A stretch of 64,000 nucleotides of DNA from Collybia mongolica (lineage: Eukaryota > Basidiomycota > Agaricomycetes > Agaricales > Clitocybaceae), in assembly GCA_013420905.1 (NCBI GenBank), contig JAAXNY010000001.1, forward strand, positions 5,766,001-5,830,000, given 5' to 3'. A model generated the notes under the pieces. That model searched no databases. It saw only the letters and a program-made list of their open reading frames with translations, and had not been told where the DNA came from. A program made the translations under genes and the position numbers. Below, piece by piece: positions 50,215-62,781 of the stretch; positions within the stretch are counted from its first letter, which is position 1; each line of letters starts with the position of its first letter.

Positions 50215-51683
50215 ATGCTTTGCAGAGAACGTCGATCCTGGACAGCCAAAGAAGACCAGCTTCTCCGTGATGCTGTCGAACGCGGTTCGTCCATCCAAGG
50301 CGACCATTATCTTACTCTTCTCATCCCAAACACAGAGGACCCAGAGAACCCAAACCCCTCCAAATGGCATGCCATCGCCAAACACGTTCCTAACAGGACG
50401 AACAAAGATTGTCGCAAACGATGGTTTGCTAAGATGGCCTCGGACGTCGTCAAAGGAGGGTGGGCTCCTGACGAGGACGAGAAGCTAGTCAAGGGGATCG
50501 AAAGATACGGTACAAGGTGAGAATTCACCGGACCTGCCCATTGATAGCGTTCTAAGCGAATCGGTCTTAAGGTGGTCCTTGGTCGCATCAATGGTGCAAA
50601 GCCGGAATAGCGATCGTACGTTGCTTGACGTTCGTCATCAGGTTGTACTCATTCCTGAATTCTCCAGAATGTGCGAAACGCTGGACAGATACCTTAAATC
50701 CTGCAATTGATCGAACCACCTGGTCCCCTGAAGCAGTGAGTGCCACGTCATTTCTCGGCGGAATCCAACCATTGACCCTTGACTGAAGGATGAGTTGCTT
50801 CTACAAGCGGTCAATGAACATGGGAAAGTATGGACAAAAATAGTCAAGACATACTTCCCTGGACGCACAGGCCTATCGGCGAAAAATAGGTACGACTTGT
50901 CCTCAAACCTTTCACTGCCCTTTCTTACATGGTGCAAAAGATATAACAGCATAACTAGATTCAATGCTGAGCATTCTAGAAGTTCACGTCCAAGAAGAAA
51001 GACCCCAGATCTTCTCTCTTACCACCCTCACCGGAAATCTGAAAGCGTCTCATCGTCATCATCGAGCGTTTCGCCATCCACTCCTTCAATACCTATGCCC
51101 GACCTCGCCTCTTTCACTTCGCCGATCGACTCTGTACCCGAGTCTTACCTCTTTGAGCATCTCATAGGGTGGCCGCAAGTATCTCCGACTTCCGATGGGG
51201 GAGATTCGTTCTATCCGCATCACAATGGCTACGATATGAAAAACTCCAACATCCTCCCGGAGCCCTTGCTAACAAATATCACCTCCGACCACACCTTTGA
51301 GCTTACCATGAACCAGGCCATTTCGGCCTTCAACGACGATGGTCATCTGCTATATGCTCCGACGATGATGACGCCGCCTTCCGAAAATGCCTTCTCTCAC
51401 TACCCCAACCAACAGTCCGGCATGTATAACCTCCCGGCATACACGCAGTATCCTGTCGGGTACAGCCAGAATGACGTCGCTAACCATCTCGCTATGTTCG
51501 ATACCCAACCCCCCCAAGTGAACACCCATACGGGAATGAGTTGGGGAGGCCAAAATCAGATATTTGATCCTAGTCGCCTTCAGAGTGACCATCGTTCAAA
51601 GATGCCAGTAGAATCCGTAAGCATCACCTGTATCACTATCACTACCGGCATTGCTAATCCTATCGTCTTAGTATGTATTTTGA
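50215..51683 (+). CDS. Myb-like (SANT repeat) transcription factor
   Basis: Six exons: 50215-50516, 50572-50615, 50668-50735, 50789-50889, 50941-51616 and 51672-51683 (400 aa). Three tandem Myb/SANT repeats fill the first ~190 residues: RRSWTAKEDQLL...KWHAIAKHVPNRTNKDCRKRW, then KGGWAPDEDEKLV...WSLVASMVQSRNSDQCAKRW, then RTTWSPEADELLL...WTKIVKTYFPGRTGLSAKNRY. Each has the spaced aromatic residues of the fold. The first has an insertion of about 20 residues between helices. The remaining ~210 residues are Ser/Pro/Gln/Asn-rich and disordered, as in activation regions. A nuclear DNA-binding regulator; target genes unknown. The first ATG at 50215 is used, and an earlier start was not found. Confidence 0.85.
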
Positions 51684-54600
51684 AAACTGATCTGTATGAG
51701 CATCCCCCTCGTTTATGCATACTGCGTAAAGCGATGTAAAACAACACCCATCCTGGCCGGGCCATCGGACTATTTAGATTTATGTACCAATAATACAATC
51801 CATCCTGTAGCTCCATACCACATACACAGCTATTTCACGTACCTGACTACATTCAATCGATTTGGTGAAGCTCCGATCATTTATAATGCCCTCCGTGTCT
51901 CTCGAAGCTATCACCTCATGGCTATTAGTATTAGGGCCGAAACTAAGCTGTCGGTCGGCAACAATTCCCGACGGTGACAACGAATCTGCAAGGGTATCAC
52001 TAAGCCTCTTGAAGGGATAGGTAAGCCTGTATTACATTTTTCAACGGTGTGGCCTTTATCCGTGATTGCATGGATGGACTTGGCCGCCAACTTTGACAGG
52101 ACATGTAAATGGGTGATATTGTAGAAGCTCTCGGTGCGACAGTATAATGTTTCCAAGTTACCCCACTACTCCGTACTTTGGGCGTCTATGTGCACACTAA
52201 GTGGCCGGATTTACCCAACTGAGGGAGAAGTAACAAACAGTTGGTTATAGTAATTTACCGAATCGCACGTTCGAAACTTGGTGACCGGTAACCGGAGACC
52301 GATGGTAATAGAGCGCCACGATGTGTTTGGAACGCCTTCGATCGACAAATAGCGCATGGTCGGTACAAGAGGACAATGAAGTACTATCTACTTTGGCGAA
52401 GATAAGCCGGATGCGTGCTGGGCGCTGCCAAGCAGTTACAAGTGTACTACACGATGTGGGTCGCAGTGATATGACATTGTAACCTTCAATTAAAAGTTGA
52501 GTACCTTGGGCAACTCTAAGAAGCCAGAAATCGTTCCGCGTCTGTTGGACGGCCATGGGAATTGCCAACCCCAGCTGGACACTTCGGTAAAAGATGGATG
52601 TATTCCGTGTTTGATTCAATGTCGCTTGGGTGCGACTTGACGCTGAGGTGTCGCCAGAATCCAAACAGGCAGGAGTAGCCCTTACTCCGGCGGGGAACAG
52701 GCAGAGTCATTTGCGCACGTCTTCTGGACTGTCTGATGTAGTGAGTGCTAAAGTTAGAATTGTCATGCTTGGATTCGTCAAGGCTTACTGTCACATGTGG
52801 TTGCCGGTGGTGTTAAAACATATCACCTCTTAACGCCGAGGGAGAATTTTCTATTCAACCTGATTAAGCCAGTGATCATTGCAAAGAGTCGTGACACTGA
52901 AACTCATCAAAAGAGAGCGGTTGGGTTAAGGATTATCCCTATATCGAGGATCGGGATCGGCATACTTAAAATACCATCTCGCATTTCCCCACATTTCATT
53001 TGACAGCGCTGGTGGCTTTCGCCTAGTGCGAAAGAGAAGACGGTTATCAAGGATACCGTGACCAAGGAGTAATTGTCGTTTGGTCACCGGACTAAGATCA
53101 TTGAGGGTAAATCTATGCTTGATTATGCAGCGCAGGGCCTTGATATGAATAAGCTTGCTTCCCGTCTCCTAAGGTCGGTCCCCGGTAACCTATACCAAGA
53201 AGGTTCGGCTTTCTTTACAATGTCGAAGGGCTGTAATAATAAGCATGCATGGACGCATTTTAACGAGTTGCATGAAATGACGCGTGCTGTCAAACCGGTG
53301 ACTTTTATGTTTTGGGTGGAATATCGACCGGGGTTTACCTAGGTGGTGAGTGGATGCGGATTTATCTGCCTGTTGCCTTCTTTGTGAGGTACACAAAGAA
53401 AAAAGATGAGAGCTGCGATCGCGGCTCGTACGGGTGAAAATCTGTATACTTCGACGGCAGGAGAAAGGGGTATTTTTAGTTGTGAAGGAGAATCAGTGGA
53501 GAGTTTGCCTTGCCGCCCTCTAAAGACCCGTAAGGTCGAGCAGATCAGACAGCAACAATTAGATGTGTTTTCATAACGCCGATTTTTTGACAAAGCTTGA
53601 TGGGTCAATCCTATACCGGTGTTGTTCAGATGTCAATGAAATATTGCATATCCCGACCGAGGAACCATATTGTTAGGAGTCAGACCGCGAAAATTTACCT
53701 CTAGCCGATCATCTCCGAGAGGGGCAGATCGTAGAGTATTGTCCCAAAAACTACATGAAGTGGCAGATGCTTGTCCGTTCACCGCTCCGTCGAAAAGAGT
53801 AGTTTCCAACGACCGAGGTTCCCGGGAGAACGACCTGGGCATGAAACTTGGCATGAAAAAAGAGCACGTCTGCTAAAGTATTTGCGGATATTACTGAGAA
53901 TCCGGCCTTGCCGGAGGTAGCTCTCCCGGAGTGGTTCAGTTTGGGGATGCATCGTTGTCTTCGCGTCAGACGGACAATACAGGTAGGCTATGCTTCTTAT
54001 GAAGTCAAGCACATGGAATGTGGCTCTTCTCACTTGCTATGGCACAATAATCGCTTCTTCCCAGGCAACTCGATCCTGGTTTCTTTGAATGAGTCGAAGA
54101 TGGCACTTTCAGGGAGAAGAATAACGTACTGTAACGGCGGGTCCTTATGATGATAAATCCCAGAGGTAACACACTTGGTACGCGGGAAAGATTAGGATAT
54201 TCAAAACAGCTTGTTGCAACATACTTGTGGTGGCAGGTATCCACCGGTTACTTAGACAGCTTACGGGTTTAAACGCCGATCCAGTGTTTGAATTGCCGAT
54301 CGCAGCACTCCCTTACACTCCACACTGACCCAAGTGGCATCTGAAGATATTTGAGCTAGGAACATCTTAAATGAGACAGCCGACCGAGTACGCTGAAAAG
54401 TTTGTGATTCTAAGGAGTTCGACTTCTAAGGGAAAAACATATGGAGGAGAAAGCATGCCTAGTTGACGAGACTTACCTTGCGATAACGCTTCCGCAACTA
54501 AAGATGAAAGCGATAGCTCAAAAAAAATACGGAAGAACTAAAGGCCGTTCAACCGATGATTTGTTCACTTATTGTCAGCAACGCTGAGTGGTCCGAAGAG

Positions 54601-55925
54601 ATGACTTGAGGTAAGGTGCTCAGTGGCTTCCACTGTAAATGTGTTTCTAAAGTCCTTATTTTCCATAGTCTGTATTCTAGCAAATGCTTGGCAACAAATA
54701 GCAAAATAGGATGTTTGATGTATGATTGATGATATGGACAAGTTGATTAGGTGCTCAGTAAGTACTTCCCACATCGCAAATTCGTAATCCACCAATTCGA
54801 CATTGTGTGACATGATCAGTCTAGCTGAACGGCATAAATCGGCCAGGACGTTTCCACAGCCGCGGAGTTGCCCAGAATAATATGCAGTTTCATCTATGTA
54901 GCGAGGAATCAGGATGCAAGAAGCGAAAAAAGGAGATGGGAGTCAAGCCTCAGCCAGGGTCGACCGGGAAGTCACTGGGGTTGTTTTGCGCATGTTTGGT
55001 CTGGCCTCTTGCGGGGCTCCGAGTCCGACACGGGTGTCTATACATTACTGACTTGGCAGTTACCTCGATGTACTCGGCAAACTACGTCTGAATCGATGGG
55101 GAAATTTTCTTATTGGTTTATACGGGACGCGATAAATGGAGTCTGAATGATACCAGAACAAATTTCATAGGCTCGAAAATCAGTGAGTGCTGTTTTCTCG
55201 CAAAAATTTTACAGAGACGTGGCCGACGTTGAACTGATCGAATATCGGCTAGGACCTCTTGACATCTGTTTCTCAAGACCACCTTCTGAAAAGCATCAAA
55301 GGCCGCGGCTCAATTATAATTGCAACACACCGCAGCATTGCTGCTCACATGGGGTCACTTGACATCAGACAAATCTATTTCGCCACATCGAAATCCGCAA
55401 CTATGGATAAATTGCAAGGTGTGGGTGGGGCAGCGGCTCTTTATCGCTTGCTTAACAAAGTTAGACAAATAATACCACGCACCTTTTAGCTGTTTCGCAA
55501 CAGAAACCCCTCTCATCTCAAAGCTTTCTGCTGTTTGTTTCGAAGTGTGTCGATTTATCAATTGGAATATCTCATCTACATAATTTCTGATGCGTTTATT
55601 ATAGGTAAAAGGGTAAACGATGAAGCACAGGTGTAGTATTTACGATATGCCATTGACATATGTGACGTGGTAAGATACTTGATGACCTCTTTCATCCCGA
55701 GCCGTTCGTGAGGCAACTTCTCCTGCACGCCGCTAGGTCGTTGGTGAAGCAAGTTTAAATCAAAAGTTAAGCATTGGGATAGAGCTACGGGGATTCATCG
55801 GAGGATCACACGGGTCGCACAGACCAAGCGGAGCCCCAGCAATTTCAGTATATCATGGTGATCGCAATTAATCTACCGACCATCTTTCAAGTCTTTTATT
55901 GTTCGAAACGCACATTTCTACGAGA
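51684..55925. other. 4.2-kb gene-poor stretch
   Basis: No gene is supported. Moderately long open frames exist at 52245-52664 (minus, 139 codons), 53073-53342 and 53908-54150 (plus), without recognisable motifs. The two plus-strand frames have somewhat protein-like composition and could be remnants of one decayed gene, but I could not link them by introns. No LTRs or inverted termini seen. Confidence 0.4.
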
Positions 55926-57748
55926 ATGGCTGAGTTCAAACCCGTCCTTCTAACGTTACCCTCTTTAATGCCCTCGTTGGCTCTGGAGGTACGGTTCAAT
56001 AATGAGGATAATCGTTTCGGTTTTGATCAGGATCCAAAGATTCTGCCATTTGGACTCACTCTCCATCGTGTCTATGTTCAAGCTGATGGACGGGTAATGC
56101 TGTCTTTTCTGTTCTCCCGTACTGTAACCGACGACCGGAACTAATCTAGACGCATGATATTGTGATTGGGCCTGAATCTCCTGAAGATCATGTTACCCAA
56201 AAGTACACGAACACCATTGTTGGACGATACGCCAATCGAATTCCAGTAGGAACACACAAGTTAGAAAGGAATGGTATCACTAGTGATTTTACTGCCGTCG
56301 CTAACGGTGAACTGTGCCTTCCTTCGATGTCACTATTTTCACGTCCCTGATATCTATGCGACAGAAAACCCACGCGTCTCTCTACATGGAGGGCCTACTG
56401 GATTTGATGCTGTGGCTTGGACCTTGCTTACCCCTGACATACCCCCGACACTCTTCACAGCTGCAGAATTAGCTCATCTTAAACCCTCATCGTCGAATTC
56501 TACCTATGCTGTTTTCCGCTTTGTATCACCAGATGGTGATCAAGGATATCCAGGAAAACTGGTTGTAGAGGCCCTCGTCGCCCTTATTGGGCCGGGTGAA
56601 CAGGAGCGGAAATACAAGGTCCCTGGGGATAGTTCAGATACCCCGGAATACGACCTTGGAAGCATCGTCCTTGTGTACCGCGCCAAACTGGACGAAGGGG
56701 GAAAGAAAATTGTTACGCCAGTCAACCTAACTCAAGTGCGAAATCTGTTCCTCGCTTTCGCCTTTTCAAGATACTAATTGGTTCTTACCGAAGCATTGGG
56801 GGTTCAACCTCGAGGCCAGCCTAAAGGAAGAATCTTTGACTGTAAAGGAACACATTTTGACGATCAAAGTGAGCCGTGCTATTTCCGTCAAGCACAAGGC
56901 CTGATTGAGGAATGCTGGAAGTCGGATCGAATCGCAGAATTAGGCCCCGATAGCCTCGCTACTGGATCGTTCCTCTCCACGGCGGAGCATCCAGCCCATG
57001 CACATGCTTCAAAAACCATCGGCACATTGTTCCCTGAAAAGAGCTACGGTATGATAAGTGCATCCTGTCTAAAGTTTAATAAATCAATTTAATCTGATTA
57101 ATTAGACGATTTTTATGCCCTGAACAATGCGGGAGCCAGCCATATCCCCACCCGCATCCCTTTATCATCTTTTAATCCTAATCTCGACCTCATCAAGGAG
57201 CTTTTCGAACCATCCAATAAACACGGAAGCCAAAATCGAGGAACACGCCCCCAGCCCGTGGTCGAACTCGCATCAACAAAATCGGGCATCAGGCTTATGT
57301 TTGATACTAACCGTGCGTGACCATGTTGTCTGTCATTGTTCCGCTCTCATCTCAAGCTTGGGCCGATAGAACATGGTGTAATGTTCTATGCAAACGGTCT
57401 AGCCAAGCCTTCCGCTGGGGCCCGCAAGAAAATCCATGGTGGGTCAGGTGTCAGCGGACATGGAGACTCGTATGGACCCGGAAGTACGTCTAGCTTTTAT
57501 TTGTTGGGTCAGCACCTGTGACCTCATACTGGCTCCAATGTAGCTGCTGCATTCCTCGAATTCCATCAGGTGCGATTGTTGATTCTTCGCTTCCAATATC
57601 AAGTTACAAGCGTTGATACTGTTGACAGCCACTCACAGCGTTCCTTGATCCAACAAACAAGGATAATGAAGATACGCTCCTCACCACTGATGAGGTATAT
57701 CACAACTATGTCCGATGCGACGTCAGATTCAGGGAAGGACCTAACTAA
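55926..57748 (+). CDS. aldose 1-epimerase-like protein
   Basis: Nine exons: 55926-56093, 56150-56306, 56365-56735, 56794-56868, 56922-57048, 57106-57312, 57370-57483, 57544-57569 and 57629-57748 (454 aa). Galactose mutarotase landmarks: VGRYANRIP, VSLHGGPTGFD (first catalytic-region His), HWGFNLEASL (second His), GSFLSTAEHPAHA, and a C-terminal FLEFHQPLTAFLDP. The enzyme interconverts alpha and beta anomers of hexoses such as galactose and glucose. At 454 residues it is longer than the usual ~340; the extra length lies between HGG and HWG and before the C-terminal region, as in some basidiomycete members. The exact sugar is unknown. Cytosolic: no signal peptide is seen. Confidence 0.85.
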
Positions 57749-60047
57749 GCTGTTACGCAACAATGCTGATGATTGTTATGGAAGTATTTTGGTATGATGA
57801 GAATAAGAACGGCCGTGTAAATATACTTCATTTATGAGAATATAGATTATTGGGAATGATACTGTGAACGCTCCTGAGCAATCGGGGCGGAGGATGGCGG
57901 ATGCATGATTCACGTGCTGTGCTGACGGTAAATTTCCAAAACGCCGAACTCGAACGAACTCGAACCAATTCTACACTTGTCGCTTGCTTCCCTTCACCGT
58001 GCTCGAGCATTATCTCTTCGGAAACACGTTATTTGTTCGCAAAAGAATGCACCGCTCAACAAGTGATAAGTCGGTTCCCGCTACGACGGAGCTAGGATCC
58101 TCTACTTCGACCACGGTATTTTGGTGAAATTTCTTTCCTTACGCAGCAAGTTCTCGACTTGTCATGCCGCCAGGTGGAGGAGCGTTTCTCGACCCTATGG
58201 ATACCCAAAGTGTGGCCAAAAACGTGCAAATATGCTCGCGAGATTACCATCTTGCCCTGTGGTATCAAATCAACATTTTATATATTACTTGCTTCCTTTT
58301 TCCACGGTGGAGACGACAACGCAGCCATATCTTTTTACGTTATAGAAAAGGCTGTGTTGGACGACTGCGCTGATTGCAGCGTTCGCACTGGGCGTACGCC
58401 AATGTCCCAGAACTTCACACGACGGCGTAGTACTCATCGCGTGTATATATCTAGGCGCTCATTGGCATGACATCGACCCGACGCAAACGATATTACTATG
58501 CAAACGATATCACGTACCAGATCCTATCCGGACGACTCCGCGATGATGCAGTTCTGGCCGGCGTTCAGACTACTGGTACCACAAGTCCACAAAAACATGG
58601 AGCCGATTCTTCACGAGTAGAATCCCATTAGGCAAAGAGTACCGCAAGGACAACTTCTGATCAAGACCTCTTCTCGCCCTCTCGACCTGCTTGCCAGATG
58701 GATCCGGCCTTCAAGAACCCTCAGTAACGCTGCCCTCGCCACGAAGATCTATCGCTCAAAAGCAGATTACACCATTGTCCATGAAACCGGCCTTTTGGAA
58801 GATGTTTTTGTGGATCATGCTACCATGCACCATGTAACAAAGCCGCTGCCCACTTCTTATGCTGCGCGACGCATGGATACCTTTAACTCCGTGGAGCTGG
58901 GATCAGCGAAGGTCCACGATTCGCCCGTAACACCGGACCAGTTTATAGGAGGAGCGTTGACTTCGATAGAGTCAAGCAGTGATATCAGCAAATGCAAACT
59001 TAAGGAGTTAGGGTCCACTTCACCTGTTTAAGTTCTCGGCATTCCCTAAGTACGGAACCGATGAACTTTTAGGCATCGAGGATGAATCTTACCTGGTCAT
59101 CTTGCAGGCACCTTCTCCGGTAATGCAAAGTTCTGATAGTCTCTTTGGTCCCCAATCGGAGGAGGAATGTATCATAGAATGATTCCATCTGCTTTCACTG
59201 AATTCCCCGGAACGCATGGCAAAACCTTAGCTGCCTACTTCGCCTATTCGCGCCGCACCGGACACACCCATACTTGTAGACGTTTCTACACAATACCTGT
59301 ATATACTTTAGTCGCATTACAATTTGCCGCCCGGCCCTACTTGGTCGAGTTTTTCGACGTCTCCACAAACATCTAGTCCCAAGACCAAACTTCAACCTTC
59401 TACCTAATAGATGCACTCTAAACGAGGAATCAGGTAGGTTTGTTACCAAAACAAACAGGCCTCCCGCGACACACTGATTTGGATTTCGAAGCCGATTAAA
59501 CAAGCCAGCATTCTCACTGCAGATTCCAGTAACTTCCTAACACTTAGATTTGTAATTCTACAACTGTTATCAGGGTATCTTTCTGTGAATTGTACTGGCC
59601 AATGTTCTTTATCCTAGTAAGATTCGCCTAGCATAGAGGAAGTCGAGGCGGGTTGCTGTCATTGAGCCAGAGTCCAAGGTACTCGGTACCAAATATGAAC
59701 AAATAATCAGCCACTGCGCGAAACCCCAATCATCAAGCACCCCCCTCGTCAACGTCAAGACTTCTCAAAGGCCCTGCTCAAAATCCGCCCTGTAAGTGGC
59801 CGAATCTATGTCTAGGATCCTTAAGAGTCTGTCGAAGCTGTGTTCGTGCAAATAGGATGGGCGGAGGATGTTGGATGGACTCTTGGAAATCCGGATGACG
59901 AGATGTGACCACTAACAAATTTGCCACCTTTCAGCCGGAAACAAGTGCGACGCTTTCGCAGTATGTCGACCTATGTTCGATCTTCTTTGAATTGGTATCC
60001 ATGCTGACTTTGAATAGCTTCCGCCTCAAGAAACCTTTTCGCCCAGC
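57749..60047. other. 2.3-kb region without a supported gene
   Basis: Open frames at 58159-58470 and 58795-59031 (plus) lack family motifs and cannot be joined. The 59.75-60.04 kb part is the promoter and leader of the eS10 gene, ending in a pyrimidine-rich stretch before the ATG. Confidence 0.4.
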
Positions 60048-60608
60048 ATGATTATTTCAAAAGAGAACAGGCGCGCCATCTACGAGAACCTCTTCAAAGG
60101 TGTGTGATAGGATATCCGATGTGGGGACCTGGAGGTTGACAGACATTGGTGAATAGAGGGTGTCCTGGTGGCTAAAAAAGACTTCAACGCGCCGAAGCAC
60201 GAAGAACTCGATGTACCCAATCTCCAAGTCATCAAGGCTCTTCAAAGCCTGACTTCCAGGGGTTACGTCAAGACCCAATTCTCGTGGCAGTGGTACTACT
60301 ACGTTCTCACCCCGGAGGGCGTTGAGTACCTCCGTGAATGGTAAGCGCAACCCACATCTAACCCAGACCATACCCAACTCCCCCGCTACCCGTTTAGGCT
60401 CCACCTCCCCGGTGAAATTGTGCCCGCCACACATAAGAAAGCCGCCCGTCCCCCGCGCCCTGCTACTGTCCGCCCCGGAGGAGGAGATGGCGCCTACCGC
60501 GCACCCCGTGGAGATCGTGATGACTACCGCAAGAAGGAGGGCGGTGCGCCGTCTGGAGAATTCAGGCCACAATTTGCTGGTGTCGGCCGGGGTGCTCCGA
60601 GGGAGTAG
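60048..60608 (+). CDS. RPS10: 40S ribosomal protein S10 (eS10)
   Basis: Three exons: 60048-60099, 60157-60340 and 60398-60608 (148 aa). [19 protein letters not shown], the [19 protein letters not shown] helix and [19 protein letters not shown] are the near-invariant winged-helix core of eS10; a Gly/Arg/Pro-rich tail follows. It sits on the beak of the small ribosomal subunit. The first exon ends after 52 nt, an early intron as is common in fungal ribosomal protein genes. Length is near the usual for fungi (about 105-165). Confidence 0.95.
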
Positions 60609-60851
60609 AGGTTGTATATGAGTCGTATGCCTTTACATCACGCTTATGGTCACAATATAGTATGAGCATGCCTTGTCTTTGACTGTTACTCATCGATGCT
60701 ATTTTCGGGAAGCTTTGGTACAGGATCATTGTTACGGAAGCTATCAACATTGGATAAGAACAAACCCCGTTATAGTCCCAATAGGTCACCCCTCACATAT
60801 TTTCCAGCCTGTCAGTTTGAAGATCGTCAAGATCGACAACTAAGACACCGA

Positions 60852-62781
60852 TTATCCAAAAACATCAACAAGATTCCTCAACACTCTCTCATTGGGACCG
60901 ACTTGATCTCTGCGACGCATATCGATTATTTGTGTCGCCAGCGGGCTGAAGAGTTGTTAGTTCGTCACGAACTCAAAATCAAAGGCATTACCTTGCTCCT
61001 CCACAAGTTCGAGAATTAGCTGTGACAAAAAGGGCCGCTCGCGAACTAATGGTTCTTTCCAAAATCCTCCCGATTCCTCGGTCCTGGAGTACATTTTCTC
61101 TACCCATATGACTTATCTCCCCAATAAAATCTATCAGCGACCACTGAGATAGTCCCCCGCCGTCTTCGAAGGTTTTCCTCAGAATGCTCATGGCTTCGGC
61201 ATGTCGTTCAGTGATGGCATTGAAACCGTCGACCTGAGCATTATATGGAGTTGTCCAACGGGAGTACGGCGCAGTTTGAGAAAGTGGATAAGGGTAATCA
61301 CTGCTGAAAAAAATGTTTTTGATTCCAGAGGATAGGGCTGGATCGAGGAGGAGACTGGTGATCGCATCCACCAGAGTATGTGCGCAGAGCTCCAGCATAT
61401 CGGAAGATAGTGACTCCATGCTCCAGTAGATTGCGAGGTAAGGCCCCGGAGGAGCTATTTTCTGGGCCAAGGCTCTAAGTTCCAAAGAATATTGTAGCAC
61501 CGGACCTGTGGGTTGTTGAAATATAGGATGGTGAAGACCCCAACTGACGAGCAAGATATCAGGCTGTACTTCTGAGTTTACCTTCGAGGTATGGGTCAGC
61601 AAAACTTGGCTATTCGCATAAATGATATTCTCCAGGCCGTCATTCTTCCCAGATAGGGCGTACACAATGGAATTTCCGACTAACTTGTCCTTCGAAGAGC
61701 TTGGAGACATTATCAGATGTGGAAATGAGTTGTCCAGATCAAGATATGGGAACTTCTTCGAAAAGCAGCCCGGAAATTTATAATCATTGGCGTCGCGAAT
61801 GCTGCCAACTTGAACAACAATGTCTTCACCCGTGACAACGGGCAACGTCACATTTTGCCAGGGTTGGGCAGATAGGGTTATGACCTGGGCTGTAATCGAG
61901 ATTCGTGGCCCCGCCCAGTTTTTAAAAGCGTCCATTGTAATAACCGATACTCCGAGGCTTTCTTGAAGAGATCGCGATTCGTAGTAGACTTCAAATGCGT
62001 ACTTGTAGCAGGGACCTGCCCGACTTTTGCCAACATTAGGTAAGACCAGGGTTCGATTGAGTTCTAGCGCAAGTTTTGCGAGTTGCTCTATGTGCCTTCG
62101 CGCCTTGTACTCTTGGTCAGATATCCGAAACGGAAACAGAAAGCGGCAAGAGTCTGGCTTCGAGTGGTCGCATATATGTGGCTGCGGTCGGTTGTGATAT
62201 TTGGCAGTCGCCTCTGGAATGCGTGTGACCAAGGGGGGCCATTTGTTTAAAGGAGAGCCTTTTCCGTGGCGCACAGAGTTACCTTCTAGTTTTTCTAGGA
62301 CTGAACGATGTACAACTGGGATTTCATGGGGCAGAAGCATGACCTTTTGTGCAATCAAGTCGTGGTCCAGGTGGGCAGCAGCACTGCGCATGGAATCGGT
62401 TGACGTGGACGCGGTCGATACTCTCGAGGGGGCGGGGCCTAGCGTTGCAGACGTCCACTGGAACCAGGCACCACAGGCGACAACAATCATCAGGGCTCCA
62501 ATTACGGCGAGGATCATTACTTTCGCAAGGCATTTGAGGTTTAAGATTTTCTGTGGGTAATCGCGTAGCCTATGTGTTCTTGCAGGTAATGGAATCGATA
62601 TTGTTTGCGGTTGCGATGTTGGGGCCGAACGCTGTGAAAGAAGACCATCTAATCTTGCGCAGGCCGGATGAAGTCGCGAATCCAGGGATGAACCCGCTAA
62701 AGGCACTGCAATACTTGACGATTTATTGAACGTTTCTTCTTCTCTGACGTTCGTGCGAGACCGAACACGTAAATCAGGCAT
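60852..62781 (-). CDS. type II membrane O-fucosyltransferase-like protein
   Basis: Two exons: 60992-62781 and 60852-60945 (627 aa). Start at 62781 (MPDLRVRS); an in-frame ATG 37 codons upstream is possible. One membrane segment at about residues 87-107 (VMILAVIGALMIVVACGAW) after a basic N-terminus predicts a Golgi/ER type II topology. The luminal part has CRFLFPFRISDQEYKARRH, LALELNRTLVLPNVGKS and, near the end, TCGGASP...QIIDMRR, resembling fungal proteins annotated as GDP-fucose protein O-fucosyltransferase-like. Donor and acceptor are unproven. The first exon alone would end TCGGAR-stop; splicing at GTAATG adds a family-like C-terminus of about 32 residues. Its 3' end faces the eS10 gene, 243 bp away. 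Confidence 0.7.
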
